A stretch of DNA of 64,000 bases from Algoriphagus litoralis (GTDB lineage Bacteria; Bacteroidota; Bacteroidia; Cytophagales; Cyclobacteriaceae): contig NZ_QGOL01000013.1 in assembly GCF_003259255.1 (NCBI RefSeq), positions 1 to 64,000 of the forward strand, written 5' to 3'. Under the pieces are notes generated by a model. It was not told where the DNA came from and did no database searches. It saw only the letters and a program-made list of their open reading frames with translations. Below are positions 30,110 through 39,052 of this stretch, piece by piece. Numbering within the stretch: position 1 is the first letter of the stretch; every line of letters begins with the position of its first letter. The translations under genes were made by a program, and so were the position numbers.

Positions 30110-30448
30110 ATGCGGAGGGTAATTATTTCAGCTTTTTTCTTGATTCAGCTTATTGGAATTATTTATTCTCGTTTTATGGAGGAGCGGTATTTTTGCTGGG
30201 CGCCATTTGACCAAATTTCACTTTATGAAATTAAGTCAACTGTAAATGGAGTTGTTTTTTCTCCAGAAGAAATCAAAAGTCGCTATAATTTGCAGGGAAA
30301 TGGTAGGGAAAATCGATCTATTCATCATGTATTTAGCATTATCAAGCAGTATGAAGAGAGCTATGGAAAAGAAGATAAAGTAGTTGTAAAGGTTATTTAT
30401 AGTACAAACGGAAAAGCCAAAGAGGAATGGAATTTCAGTACCGAGTAA
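30110..30448 (+). CDS. Small membrane-anchored partner of the HTTM protein
   Basis: 112 residues from the ATG at 30110; an upstream TTG at 30062 would add 16 residues. One N-terminal transmembrane helix is followed by a soluble part with EERYFCWAPFDQISLYEI and HHVFSIIKQYEESYG. I recall small proteins of this type next to HTTM genes, but no function is known to me. Its end overlaps the HTTM gene by 22 bases, which supports a functional pair. Confidence 0.65.
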   Translation: MRRVIISAFFLIQLIGIIYSRFMEERYFCWAPFDQISLYEIKSTVNGVVFSPEEIKSRYNLQGNGRENRSIHHVFSIIKQYEESYGKEDKVVVKVIYSTNGKAKEEWNFSTE

Positions 30449-31416
30449 ACTTCTCTTCGGCTATTCAACAAGATTCGGCTTTACCATTATTGTTCGTTGC
30501 AAGAATGATGGTGATTTTTCTTTTGTGGATTCGGGGCATGGATAATATTTTGCCTCCTTTTTTACCATTTTTAGAATCCTTGAATCTCCTAAGAGGTCAA
30601 GGTTGGCTTTTTTTTCTACTGGATTGGCTTTATTGGATATCGCTGTTGATGGTTTTTGTGGGTTTCCGATACTATTTTTTTTCACTAGTTTTGGCTGCTT
30701 TGGTTTTTTTTTCGATCATTTCTTCCAAGCCACAGTTCTCCAATAGCTTTTTGTATTCAGGATGTATTTTGTTCTTAGTCGGTATGCACAGACCGGGAAT
30801 GGATTGGATTTTCCGGATACAGATAGCTTTACTTTACCTAGGCGCTGGATTTAATAAGCTTTTTGATCCTGATTGGATTTCTGGACAATATTTCGACTTT
30901 TTCTTTTCGGAGCCCTATCGGAATTCACTTTATCTAACCTTATCATCTTTGATTCCTGAAAGGGGATTAGTACTTTTTTTTAGTTATTCCTCAATTGTTG
31001 CTGAACTGGGATTAGGTGCTTGGGCCTTGCTAAAAAAACGAAGGATTCTTTTAGTACTACTTATTAATTTCTTTCATATCAGTATGCTGTTTTTGACCTT
31101 GGGTGAGCTTTCTTATATTTTTTATTTTCTAATGGCCGTGAGTAGTTACTTGCTTTTGCCATGGGAAGAAATGAAAGGAATGGTTATACCATACAGCCAG
31201 GAGTCGCAATATTTTAGTTTTGTTAAATTCTGGGATTTTGATCGATTTTTTAACTGGAAAGTATTTGATAGGCAGATTTTTGTTTTTGATAACAAGAAAA
31301 ATAGCCTTTCTTTACAATTAATATCAATCTTGTTTAGTAAATACCTCTACGGATTTTTAATACTAATTCTTGTTTTTATTTGTCGCTACAAACACAACCT
31401 ACTAGCCTTATTTTAA
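30427..31416 (+). CDS. HTTM (vitamin K-dependent gamma-carboxylase-like) membrane protein
   Basis: 329 residues with about eight hydrophobic helices. LLYLGAGFNKLFDPDWISGQYF in the middle is the hallmark of the HTTM domain, related to the membrane part of gamma-glutamyl carboxylase. Function in bacteria is unproven; the name refers to its patchy, transfer-like distribution. It overlaps its small partner by 22 bases and ends one base before the epimerase start. High T content and runs of Phe/Leu codons differ from the genes on both sides, consistent with acquisition. Confidence 0.8.
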   Translation: MEFQYRVNFSSAIQQDSALPLLFVARMMVIFLLWIRGMDNILPPFLPFLESLNLLRGQGWLFFLLDWLYWISLLMVFVGFRYYFFSLVLAALVFFSIISSKPQFSNSFLYSGCILFLVGMHRPGMDWIFRIQIALLYLGAGFNKLFDPDWISGQYFDFFFSEPYRNSLYLTLSSLIPERGLVLFFSYSSIVAELGLGAWALLKKRRILLVLLINFFHISMLFLTLGELSYIFYFLMAVSSYLLLPWEEMKGMVIPYSQESQYFSFVKFWDFDRFFNWKVFDRQIFVFDNKKNSLSLQLISILFSKYLYGFLILILVFICRYKHNLLALF

Positions 31417-31417
31417 A

Positions 31418-31984
31418 ATGATAGAAAGTGCGAACCAGTTAATTTCCCGTCAAATCGCTGGAGGCGATATTGAGGGAGTTGTATTGAAGAAATTGAAAGA
31501 AAATGTGGATGTCCGTGGGTCATTTACGGAGGTTTATAACCATCGTTGGGATATAGATCTTGATGCGGTACAATGGAGTTTTGTCAAGTCAGAGGCCAAT
31601 GTTTTCCGAGGATTGCATTTCCATAAAAGACACGACGAATATTTTTGTATTGTCAGTGGTCACAGTCAATTAGGTCTGAAGGATATGCGACCTAGTTCTC
31701 CGACTTATCTAAATTGGCAACTGTTTGACCTTCATGGTGATGATTTGGCAGCCTTGATTTTTCCTAGAGGATTGCTCCACGGTTGGTATTTTTTCACCAA
31801 GTCAGTCCATTTGCAGTCTGTATCTGAATCTTATGTAGATTATGGAAAAGATGATAATTGGGGTGTCTATTGGAATGATCCGGATCTGGGATTCCCATGG
31901 TCATTTTCAGATCCGATTATTTCTACCCGAGCTGGTGATTTCCCTGATTTGCCGTCATTCATCGAGGCGATAGGAGATTTTTAA
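31418..31984 (+). CDS. dTDP-4-dehydrorhamnose 3,5-epimerase-like (RmlC family) protein
   Basis: 188 residues. Cupin fold of the RmlC family: DVRGSFTEVYNHRW, NVFRGLHFHKRHDEYFCIVSG (with the usual active-site His), IFPRGLLHGWYFF and the ending NDPDLGFPW. Epimerises C3 and C5 of a keto-deoxy nucleotide sugar in typical members. The first histidine region and the late Asp-Pro-Asp are present, so activity is possible. rmlA, rmlB and rmlD are absent here, so substrate supply must come from elsewhere. It overlaps the opposing glycosyltransferase by 26 bases. Confidence 0.85.
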   Translation: MIESANQLISRQIAGGDIEGVVLKKLKENVDVRGSFTEVYNHRWDIDLDAVQWSFVKSEANVFRGLHFHKRHDEYFCIVSGHSQLGLKDMRPSSPTYLNWQLFDLHGDDLAALIFPRGLLHGWYFFTKSVHLQSVSESYVDYGKDDNWGVYWNDPDLGFPWSFSDPIISTRAGDFPDLPSFIEAIGDF

Positions 31985-32795
31985 GCCTTGAAAAAGCTAT
32001 TTTCAATGCGTTTTTAGGAGTTCGACCCTTAATTAGCATAGTGTGATTCCGGTTTAAGAAGTTAAACCCTGACATCATTTCATGGAGGGCATTGTCTTTT
32101 TTCAATTGAAAAAGTGCTTTGTCTTCCATTATATTTATCCACTTATCGAGAAGCTCTTTTCGCTCAGCAGAGGAAAGACCTGGATGATCACCCCGCTTAA
32201 ACCAAAGCACCGTAGGTTCCAAACCACAGTACGCTTTGCATTCCGGGAAAGTTAAAAATTGCTCCCACATGTATCGATCCGTATATCGGTCTTTGGGTGT
32301 GGTTCGCCATCCATATGGTAATTTTCGATAGATTTCCAGCGTATGTCCTTCACAGGAAAACAGCCAAGATGGCGCATCCCAAGCATCGAGATTTTTTCGC
32401 CCAAAAATCATGTAATCATCCTTCACGTCATAGTTCAGCGTAGATGCAAAATCATAGGTCTGGAGGTAAAGTTCCAGTGTCTCCAAGTGATGAGGCAACC
32501 AATAATCGCGGTCTGTGATGTAGGCCACATACTTGCCTTTGGCTTGCTGAAGGACTTGATGCCGGTTTTCTTCCCCTCTCCTCGGATGCTTTGGGAAATC
32601 AAAAAACTGTATTCGTGAATCCTTTGATTGAAGATCTTGAATCACACTTCGGGTAAAATCATTGACTCCATCTCCGACAATTAGGATTTCAAAATCCTGA
32701 ATGGACTGCTTCAGAACGCTCCCAATGGAATAGGGAAGAAGTAAGCCTCGATCGATTGAGGTTGGAAGAAGGATGGTGAATTTCGGTGAGCTCAT
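31959..32795 (-). CDS. Glycosyltransferase family 2
   Basis: 278 residues. GT-A fold start FTILLPTSIDRGLLLPYSIG, SVLKQSIQDFEILIVGDGVND and a divalent-metal motif in ITDRDYW. It transfers a sugar from a nucleotide donor to a surface glycan or lipid carrier. Donor and acceptor are unknown. It overlaps the upstream Gfo/Idh gene by four bases on the same strand and the opposite epimerase by 26 bases tail to tail. Confidence 0.87.
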   Translation of the reverse strand: MSSPKFTILLPTSIDRGLLLPYSIGSVLKQSIQDFEILIVGDGVNDFTRSVIQDLQSKDSRIQFFDFPKHPRRGEENRHQVLQQAKGKYVAYITDRDYWLPHHLETLELYLQTYDFASTLNYDVKDDYMIFGRKNLDAWDAPSWLFSCEGHTLEIYRKLPYGWRTTPKDRYTDRYMWEQFLTFPECKAYCGLEPTVLWFKRGDHPGLSSAERKELLDKWINIMEDKALFQLKKDNALHEMMSGFNFLNRNHTMLIKGRTPKNALKIAFSRLKNLLSPR

Positions 32796-33709
32796 GGCTG
32801 TGCGGCTAGTTTTTTCAATTGATCGATGATCTCTATGACTCGTACTCCTTCCTCAAGCCTTGTTTTTGGTTCCGGACCGCCACGCAGGAATTCATGGAAA
32901 ATCTCTAATTCTCTGCGCAGAGGAGGTACAGGCTCGAATTTCCGAAGTTCAAGTTTCATTTCATCCGGTTTGCTGCGGTCATCTCCATGATAGATTTCGA
33001 TGTAGTCCACGACTTCATTTTTGAGTACAGCTACACCTTTGGTAAAATGAAGCCTGACTTCGCGGCGTTTGTCACCATACCGATTAGATACTTCAAGAAC
33101 GCAGGTTGGATTTTTTCCCAGAAAAGCAGTCATTCCTCGCTGAATTCCATCATATTCTTCCACTACTGCTGCTTTTGGTTCGGGAAAATAGCCCAATACA
33201 CTATAGGCAATTGTAATGTCGTGAGGAATTAGCGTCCAAACCGAATCCACATCGGATCGAGGACTCGTCCAATTGCAGCGATTTGATTTATAGAAGACCA
33301 ATTCACCCAATTCGCTACTTTTTGCTATCTCTGAAAGCATCTGAATTCCTGCATGATAGCGCCAGTTGTGCATGACAAATGTCGGAGCGGTCTGAAGTGC
33401 CGCGAGCTGTCTTGCTTCTTCGTAGTCGCAAGTCAAAGGCTTCTCAACAAAAATTGGTTTTTGGGTTTTGAAGAGAGACTTTAATACTTCAAAGTGTGTG
33501 ATAGCAGGTGTAGAAATGACCCATCCCTCGGGTTCATTTTGAAAGGGGATTTCATGAAAAACTTCTAAAGCTCCCATTTCTTTGGCTTTTTGAAGTTTTG
33601 CTAAGTCTGGATCTATTGCCCAAACCTCTGCTCCGATATTAATCAAATCCCGAAGGATTTTTTGGCCCCAAATGCCACAGCCTACAAGTCCAATGGTGGT
33701 TTTTATCAT
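32792..33709 (-). CDS. Gfo/Idh/MocA family oxidoreductase
   Basis: 305 residues. N-terminal Rossmann fold with the dinucleotide loop GLVGCGIWGQKILRDL; the family Lys-Pro in VEKPLTCDYEEA; the catalytic region with NWRYHAGIQM and PHDITIAYSVLGYFP. Typical members oxidise or reduce sugars or nucleotide sugars with NAD(P). Coupled by a four-base overlap to the glycosyltransferase, so it likely makes or modifies its sugar donor. Confidence 0.88.
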   Translation of the reverse strand: MIKTTIGLVGCGIWGQKILRDLINIGAEVWAIDPDLAKLQKAKEMGALEVFHEIPFQNEPEGWVISTPAITHFEVLKSLFKTQKPIFVEKPLTCDYEEARQLAALQTAPTFVMHNWRYHAGIQMLSEIAKSSELGELVFYKSNRCNWTSPRSDVDSVWTLIPHDITIAYSVLGYFPEPKAAVVEEYDGIQRGMTAFLGKNPTCVLEVSNRYGDKRREVRLHFTKGVAVLKNEVVDYIEIYHGDDRSKPDEMKLELRKFEPVPPLRRELEIFHEFLRGGPEPKTRLEEGVRVIEIIDQLKKLAAQP

Positions 33710-33738
33710 CGAATTCGATTAAAAGTGTACTGTTACGA

Positions 33739-33770
33739 ATAAAAAAAAAACGATTGGGAATATGCCCGAT
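33739..33770 (-). terminator. Terminator of the AtuA operon (T10 tail)
   Basis: Arms ATTGGG (33753-33758) and CCCGAT (33765-33770), one mismatch, six-base loop; on the minus strand it is followed by CG and ten T. It lies 17 bases past the last gene of the operon. Confidence 0.7.
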
Positions 33771-33786
33771 TGTATGATATTTCTTT

Positions 33787-34092
33787 TCAGATCTCCATTT
33801 CCAAAAGTGCATAACTCATGCTTTTTCCATGGGAATCCAAGGCTAGTGATGTAGTCACTCCTGTTCCCAACGCCTCAAAGCAGGTAAATTGCATCGCCTT
33901 CAATTCAGGCAATACATAACGAATCACCTCACCCTTGACTTGGTCTTTCAGGTGATTTTTGACCTTTTCAGCAGTGACGGCACTGACCAGAAGGTCAAAA
34001 TCTTTCTCCTCAAACGGGATCAAAGAAAGTATTAGGATGTTGCCTTTGTCACCTGCCCGGCTGTGAGCGATAGTTGCGAGTTTTCGTCTCAT
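33787..34092 (-). CDS. AtuA C-terminal ferredoxin-fold-like domain protein
   Basis: 101 residues. The motif TIAHSRAGDKGNILILSLIP is the signature of the small domain that follows the AtuA core, often fused to it. Here it is a separate gene whose start overlaps the AtuA stop by four bases (ATGA), so the two are made together. Alone it has no known activity and probably forms a complex with AtuA. Last gene of the operon. Confidence 0.85.
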   Translation of the reverse strand: MRRKLATIAHSRAGDKGNILILSLIPFEEKDFDLLVSAVTAEKVKNHLKDQVKGEVIRYVLPELKAMQFTCFEALGTGVTTSLALDSHGKSMSYALLEMEI

Positions 34093-35411
34093 GATTCAAG
34101 AAGTTGAAAGCTTGGATTAATCAAAGCTCTGTCCATTAAGATAGAAATGACCCCAATTACTTCTTTGACGAGTTTTCTCGCTCCTCCACCACCTGCTGGG
34201 CCATTGGTATAAAGTGCTTCTACTTCTTCACCGACTAGTTGAGCGAGTGCCTTGTCTGGAGTTTTTCCAGTGACCCGAAGCCGGATTTCATAAGGGGATG
34301 ATCCCAAAGAAAGAGTTTCACCATGTAAAGAACTCAAGCCGATATAGTCGATTCGGAATTCATTGAACCGATTTCCAATTCGTTTTTCGATGATTTCGCC
34401 TGCTAGTTTTGCCCGATCGAGTGCATTACCTCCAGCATAAGAAATCTCTCCTTCTCCAATCCAACCTGCCTCATAGCCCACACTTACTTTAAGTGAATCG
34501 GGCCGGGAATTGCCTGTGCCGCCAGAGACTTCAATCTGATTTTGGCCCTGTTGGCTTAGCTTCACCGAGGTGAAATCCGCAATCACATCCGGTGTATAGT
34601 AAGTTCCCGGTTCGATCACCTCGTAAAGGAGTTGTTCCTTTGCGGTTTGTACTGTTATGGCACCACCGGTTTCTTCTACTTTTGAAATTAGTCCTGTTCC
34701 ATCTCGGTAAACGTCCACATACGGATGTCCCAAACGATCCAAATCAGGTATTGGCTTGTTCACTGGATCTGCAAAATAGCCTCCGGTGATTTGTCCTGCA
34801 CACTCCATCAGATGCCCGATGACTGTACCTTTTCCCATCAAATCAAAATCATGGATATCCCAATTAAATTCATGGATCATGGGGGCCAAAAAAAGTGAGG
34901 GATCCGCCACTCTTCCGGTCAGAATGATCTGAGCATCTGTGGCTAGAGCTGGCAGCAAAGCATCTACTCCCATATAGGCATTGGCAGAGACAAGTTTTCC
35001 ATAGCTCCGGAGTGGCTTATGGCCTTCAAAGGACAGTTCCTCTTCGGTAATTTTGTCAAAAACATCATCTCCTAAAACGACGGCTACTTTCACTTTCAGT
35101 CCCAGTCTTTTTGCGATTTCCAGGATTTTTTTTCCTCCGGCCAACGGATTTGCAGCACCCATATTGGTGATCAGTCGAGTCTGATTTTTCAGTAAAAGCG
35201 GAAGCAGCCCTGATACTCTTCGCTCCAGAAATTCATCGTAACCGGCATTTGGATCTTGAATTTTGCGCTTTTGTGCCAAAGCAATAGTTCGCTCTGCTAG
35301 GCATTCCAACACGAGATAGTCCAGATGTCCTTTTTCAGCCAGAATTAATGCTGGTTCCAATCTGTCTCCAGAAAATCCAGCACCACAGCCTATTCTAAGT
35401 TTTTCTTTCAT
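34089..35411 (-). CDS. AtuA family (acyclic terpene utilisation, DUF1446) protein
   Basis: 440 residues from the ATG at 35411. An earlier start 31 codons upstream is excluded because that stretch includes the intercistronic hairpin and does not resemble the family. GCGAGFSGDRLEPALILAEK at the start, LITNMGAANP, LTGRVADPSLFLAP and YTNGPAGGGGARKLV near the end mark the AtuA family. In Pseudomonas, AtuA is needed for citronellol/geraniol growth, but its reaction is not established. The operon with an esterase and a carboxylate transporter suggests use on a carboxylic acid or its CoA ester, which is inference. Confidence 0.88.
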   Translation of the reverse strand: MKEKLRIGCGAGFSGDRLEPALILAEKGHLDYLVLECLAERTIALAQKRKIQDPNAGYDEFLERRVSGLLPLLLKNQTRLITNMGAANPLAGGKKILEIAKRLGLKVKVAVVLGDDVFDKITEEELSFEGHKPLRSYGKLVSANAYMGVDALLPALATDAQIILTGRVADPSLFLAPMIHEFNWDIHDFDLMGKGTVIGHLMECAGQITGGYFADPVNKPIPDLDRLGHPYVDVYRDGTGLISKVEETGGAITVQTAKEQLLYEVIEPGTYYTPDVIADFTSVKLSQQGQNQIEVSGGTGNSRPDSLKVSVGYEAGWIGEGEISYAGGNALDRAKLAGEIIEKRIGNRFNEFRIDYIGLSSLHGETLSLGSSPYEIRLRVTGKTPDKALAQLVGEEVEALYTNGPAGGGGARKLVKEVIGVISILMDRALINPSFQLLES

Positions 35412-35471
35412 GTGTTTATAATTTAATTTTTTTGGCCACATGGAATGCCCCGAATAATCATCCTCCTGTGT

Positions 35472-35491
35472 GATCCCGTACAAACGGGATC
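35472..35491 (-). other. Intercistronic stem-loop
   Basis: Perfect eight-base stem, GATCCCGT and ACGGGATC, with a four-base loop, in the 98-base gap between the transporter and AtuA. There is no T tail, so it is more likely an mRNA-processing or stability element, or weak attenuator, than a terminator. Confidence 0.55.
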
Positions 35492-35509
35492 TTGGGCATT
35501 TCATCTTTT

Positions 35510-36796
35510 TTAAACTGAAATGATGCCCATCAAAATTGAAACTGTCAAAATCACCAAAGTCACCAAAAAGGCAAGCGGGATGGTCTTTTTTTGGTGATCT
35601 CCCAGGTCTACTCCTGCAAGACCAATCAAAAGGAAAGTCGATCCTGTCAATGGACTCACTGGGAAACCAGTCGTCATCTGTCCCATGATGGCAGCCTGTC
35701 CGACCTCTAATGCACTGACTTGAAAATGCTCTGCCGTGGAAGCAAGCAAGGGCAAAATACCAAAATAGAACGAGTCCGGATCAAAGAGCATACTGGCTGG
35801 CATGGCGATCAAGCCAGTCAATAGCGGGAGTTGGGTGCCAAGCTGATCAGGTAAATGGCTTTGCACACTTTCCGCCATTGCGTCCATCATTCCGGTGCCT
35901 TTGAGTATCCCGGTAAAGCAGCCTGCGGCAAAAAGGATACTTGCCATCAAGATCGCTTCCTTCGCATGTGCATCTATCCGTGTCTTTTGATCCGCCAGAG
36001 AAGGATAGTTGATCAATAGTGCGATGGCAAATGCAATCATAAAAATCACAAACGGAGGCGCCCATCCAAGAATAAGAACAGTCACAGCAGCGATGATCAG
36101 GAATATGTTGACCCAAAACAGCTTTGGTCTGTGCAGTTCATTGACCGAATTGTTCTCTTGAAAATCAGGTGATGGCTGGATTTCTCCAATTCGGCTTTTC
36201 TCACTTTTCCCCAGGAAATATGCAATCACCATGACTGTAAGCAAACCAAAAAGGAATGGGATTAAAATTGGGTTGAAGAGTTCCGTGACCGATACATTTA
36301 ATGCTGTGGCGGCACGGATAGTTGGCCCTCCCCAAGGCAGAATATTCATCGTGCCTGCCGCCAATGCTACGATACAGGCGAGAGTAATCCGCTTCATGCC
36401 CATTTGGTCATAGATCGGAACCAACGCAGGAATCACCACCAGAAAAGTCACGGCACCCGAACCGTCAAGATGAACAAGCATGCTCAGGATAGCTGTTGCC
36501 AGTGCGATTTTTATCGGATCGTTTCCGGCAATATTCAGAAGTTTGCCAATGATTGGTTGAAATGTCCCAGCATCGAGCAGAATCCCGAAAAATAGGATAG
36601 CGAAAACGAACATTACCCCAGTAGGAGCAATGGACTGAATCCCGTCTGCGATCATTCCGGGTAGCCCAGCGAGTTGTCCGGCCACAATGCCAGTTAAAAC
36701 GGGAACCAGAATGAGGGCGATGACTGGAGAGGTTCTTTTTGTAATTACCAAAAATAAAAGCAATAGAATGGTCAAAAGACCCAATAGCGCCAGCAT
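35510..36796 (-). CDS. CitMHS-type carboxylate transporter
   Basis: 428 residues, with GTG-ATG at its start; the ATG at 36796 is preferred. About eleven hydrophobic helices, with the ion transporter-superfamily features HLDGSGAVTFLVVIPALVP, NILPWGGPTIRAATALNV and LFDPDSFYFGILPLL. These match citrate:metal/proton symporters of the CitMHS type. It probably carries a carboxylate (perhaps metal-bound) across the inner membrane. The exact substrate is unknown. It begins three bases after the esterase stop, so the genes are tightly coupled. Confidence 0.88.
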   Translation of the reverse strand: MLALLGLLTILLLLFLVITKRTSPVIALILVPVLTGIVAGQLAGLPGMIADGIQSIAPTGVMFVFAILFFGILLDAGTFQPIIGKLLNIAGNDPIKIALATAILSMLVHLDGSGAVTFLVVIPALVPIYDQMGMKRITLACIVALAAGTMNILPWGGPTIRAATALNVSVTELFNPILIPFLFGLLTVMVIAYFLGKSEKSRIGEIQPSPDFQENNSVNELHRPKLFWVNIFLIIAAVTVLILGWAPPFVIFMIAFAIALLINYPSLADQKTRIDAHAKEAILMASILFAAGCFTGILKGTGMMDAMAESVQSHLPDQLGTQLPLLTGLIAMPASMLFDPDSFYFGILPLLASTAEHFQVSALEVGQAAIMGQMTTGFPVSPLTGSTFLLIGLAGVDLGDHQKKTIPLAFLVTLVILTVSILMGIISV

Positions 36797-36799
36797 CAC

Positions 36800-38341
36800 T
36801 TAGTTGGTTAAGCTTTCCATAAATTTCATTTGCTCCCAATAAGGCATCGCTCTGGTTTTGACTTCTGCGCCAAGCTCTATGACTAAGGGATTTGAAGGGT
36901 CAAAAACAGGCCATTCTGGTAGTCCTTCACCATTAGGATTTCCTGTTTTCACAAAATTGACCCAATAGTCTGACATGATTTTTTCCAAGTCAAAATCGAC
37001 CTGCTCAAAGGGTCTATTCCAGTTTTTCAGCGTGTGAAATGAATAGCTGAACTCAGACGAGTGAAATGCTCCATAATTGGGTTCTCCGGGAGGGACTCGT
37101 GTGAAATAATAGAGATAGGCGTCTTTTTGACCCTTTTCGGTCTGCATTCTCGCCCATGTGTAGTTTTGGAATCCAAATCCCAAAACCCCAATCGTGTTTA
37201 AGGTCTCCTGCAGTTCGGCATCATTCCCTGCCGGGAAGAGTTGCAAATATTCCCCGGCGCGTCCTCCATACTGTTTTTTGGCGTTGGCAATGAATTCGTC
37301 TGGTGAAGTGGCTTGATTCCCCGAAACCCGGTCATCTGCATTCCAACCTGTAAGCAGCGGCACGTCTGAGTATTTGTTTTCCTCGAATGCTTGTCTGACC
37401 CCCGGGAGAACCTTGCCATCCACCACAGGGCCAAATCTCCCACGGATTTTCAGGAGGCTGTCTGCCGGGATTTTACGAAGGTCAGCCAAAGTTATTTCGA
37501 GCGTATCGGTGAGTTCTTTGCCGCGCTCCTCAGCACCTTGAAGGCCTGAGACTAAACCTGTGCCTCGGTTGAACATCCCCCCGCTTTGGGCAATAGCCTT
37601 ATGAAAAAGTCCTTTTGCCTTTGGAGAGACGACCAGAGCGTTGACGCTAAAGGCTCCAGCAGATTGTCCGGCGATCGTGACGTTATCAGGATCTCCACCA
37701 AAAGCGGTGATATTCTTTTTTACCCACTCCAGGGCTGCGATTTGATCCAGTATTCCGTAGTTACCTGAGGTCTGATCGGGACTCTCCGCACTGAGCTCGG
37801 GATGGGCTAAAAAACCTAAAATCCCTACTCGGTAATTGAGATTGACGACGACTATTCCTTTTTTTGCCAGCTCTTCTCCGTCATAAAGCGGCACCGTATT
37901 GCCCCCTGAGTTGAAGCCTCCTCCATAAATCCAAACCATTACCGGTCGTCTTTCATCAGAGCTTTCCGCAGCAGTCCATATGTTGAGGAAAAGACAATCC
38001 TCAGAAATGGGGTCTTTTGGAATCAAAAACTCAGCGGACCAAGCAAAAAACGGAACTGGAGGGTTTTGCATAGGAGCAGCTGGGTTTTCTGTGCATGATT
38101 TGATCCCTTCCCAAGGTTGAATGGGCTGAGGGGCTTTCCAGCGAAGGTCGCCTACCGGAGCTGCCGCAAAGGGCACACCTTTGAAAATCTTTACCTGACC
38201 ACTTGAATCAGTTTTGCCTGAAATCAAGCCCCCTTCCACAGCCACCGAATCAATGGAAATGATGGAGGGAGCTTCTTTTTTTTCGCAGGAAGAGAAAAGT
38301 GTTGTTAATGACAGCAGAAAGACGATCAGCTTGGTTTTCAT
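36800..38341 (-). CDS. Type B carboxylesterase, lipoprotein
   Basis: 513 residues. Lipobox LFSSC, so exported and anchored. Alpha/beta-hydrolase of the carboxylesterase type B family: oxyanion loop YGGGFNSGGN, nucleophile in IAGQSAGAFS, a conserved EDCLFLNIW, and the late FHSSEFSYSFH holding the catalytic His region. It hydrolyses esters in the periplasm or at the surface. It starts four bases from the regulator stop and ends three bases before the transporter, so it is the first enzyme of the operon and could release the acid taken up by the transporter. Confidence 0.92.
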   Translation of the reverse strand: MKTKLIVFLLSLTTLFSSCEKKEAPSIISIDSVAVEGGLISGKTDSSGQVKIFKGVPFAAAPVGDLRWKAPQPIQPWEGIKSCTENPAAPMQNPPVPFFAWSAEFLIPKDPISEDCLFLNIWTAAESSDERRPVMVWIYGGGFNSGGNTVPLYDGEELAKKGIVVVNLNYRVGILGFLAHPELSAESPDQTSGNYGILDQIAALEWVKKNITAFGGDPDNVTIAGQSAGAFSVNALVVSPKAKGLFHKAIAQSGGMFNRGTGLVSGLQGAEERGKELTDTLEITLADLRKIPADSLLKIRGRFGPVVDGKVLPGVRQAFEENKYSDVPLLTGWNADDRVSGNQATSPDEFIANAKKQYGGRAGEYLQLFPAGNDAELQETLNTIGVLGFGFQNYTWARMQTEKGQKDAYLYYFTRVPPGEPNYGAFHSSEFSYSFHTLKNWNRPFEQVDFDLEKIMSDYWVNFVKTGNPNGEGLPEWPVFDPSNPLVIELGAEVKTRAMPYWEQMKFMESLTN

Positions 38342-38344
38342 GGC

Positions 38345-39049
38345 TTATTGGGTTTTGAAGCTGTAGAGATAGGGCGCTTTGTGGCTTTTACCTGTGAAAA
38401 GTTTCTCATGGCGCTCGAGAATGTCCATACTCAGCATTTTCCGCTGAAAGCTCGTTCGTCGAAGCTTTTCTCCCAAAATCGCCTCATAGACAGCCTGAAG
38501 TTCGTTCATGGTAAAGCGATCCGGAAGTAGATTGCCACCAATAAGTTTTCTATCGAGGTTTTCCCGCAGCGTTTGGAGGGCTTTTTGGACGATCTTATCA
38601 TGGTCCAAAATGAGTGAAGGAAGCTGGTCGATATCGTACCATGCGATCGAATCTGATATCGCATCGGGCTGTAGGGTTACTTTTTCATGATCGATCAGCG
38701 CATAATAACCGATAGACAGGAAGCGATCCAGCAGCCAATGATCCGAATCAATGGGGTGATTGCTCGCTTCGAAAATCCGCTTCATCACTTCAGGTTTGAA
38801 TCGCTCTAATGAACCAAAAGTGTGGAACTGATCCAAGTAAACATCATGCAATCCAGTCCGCTCAAAAAGCCCTTTTTTTACTGCTTCTTCCAAGGTCTCA
38901 TTCCGCTTGACAAATCCTCCAGGAAGCGCAAACCAACCCGTGGCGTGGTATTCCATAAGTAGGATCTTCAATTTTCCTTTGGAAAATCCAAATACAACCG
39001 AATCAAATGCAATGTGCGGAAGGTAATCCAAAGTTGATAAGAAAGTCAT
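38345..39049 (-). CDS. NrtR-like regulator: degenerate Nudix domain plus C-terminal winged helix
   Basis: 234 residues. N-terminal Nudix fold with G44-G45 then E51, but the catalytic RExxEE is K59-G60-L-F-E63-R64, so two of three glutamates are lost and hydrolysis is unlikely. The C-terminal half (PDRFTMNELQAVYEAILGEK, RTSFQRKMLSMD) is the winged helix shared by NrtR-type repressors. Family knowledge: such proteins bind a nucleotide or sugar metabolite and control the adjacent pathway. It is first in the operon, so it is probably autoregulated. Its own upstream region contains a direct repeat. Confidence 0.88.
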   Translation of the reverse strand: MTFLSTLDYLPHIAFDSVVFGFSKGKLKILLMEYHATGWFALPGGFVKRNETLEEAVKKGLFERTGLHDVYLDQFHTFGSLERFKPEVMKRIFEASNHPIDSDHWLLDRFLSIGYYALIDHEKVTLQPDAISDSIAWYDIDQLPSLILDHDKIVQKALQTLRENLDRKLIGGNLLPDRFTMNELQAVYEAILGEKLRRTSFQRKMLSMDILERHEKLFTGKSHKAPYLYSFKTQ

Positions 39050-39052
39050 GGT

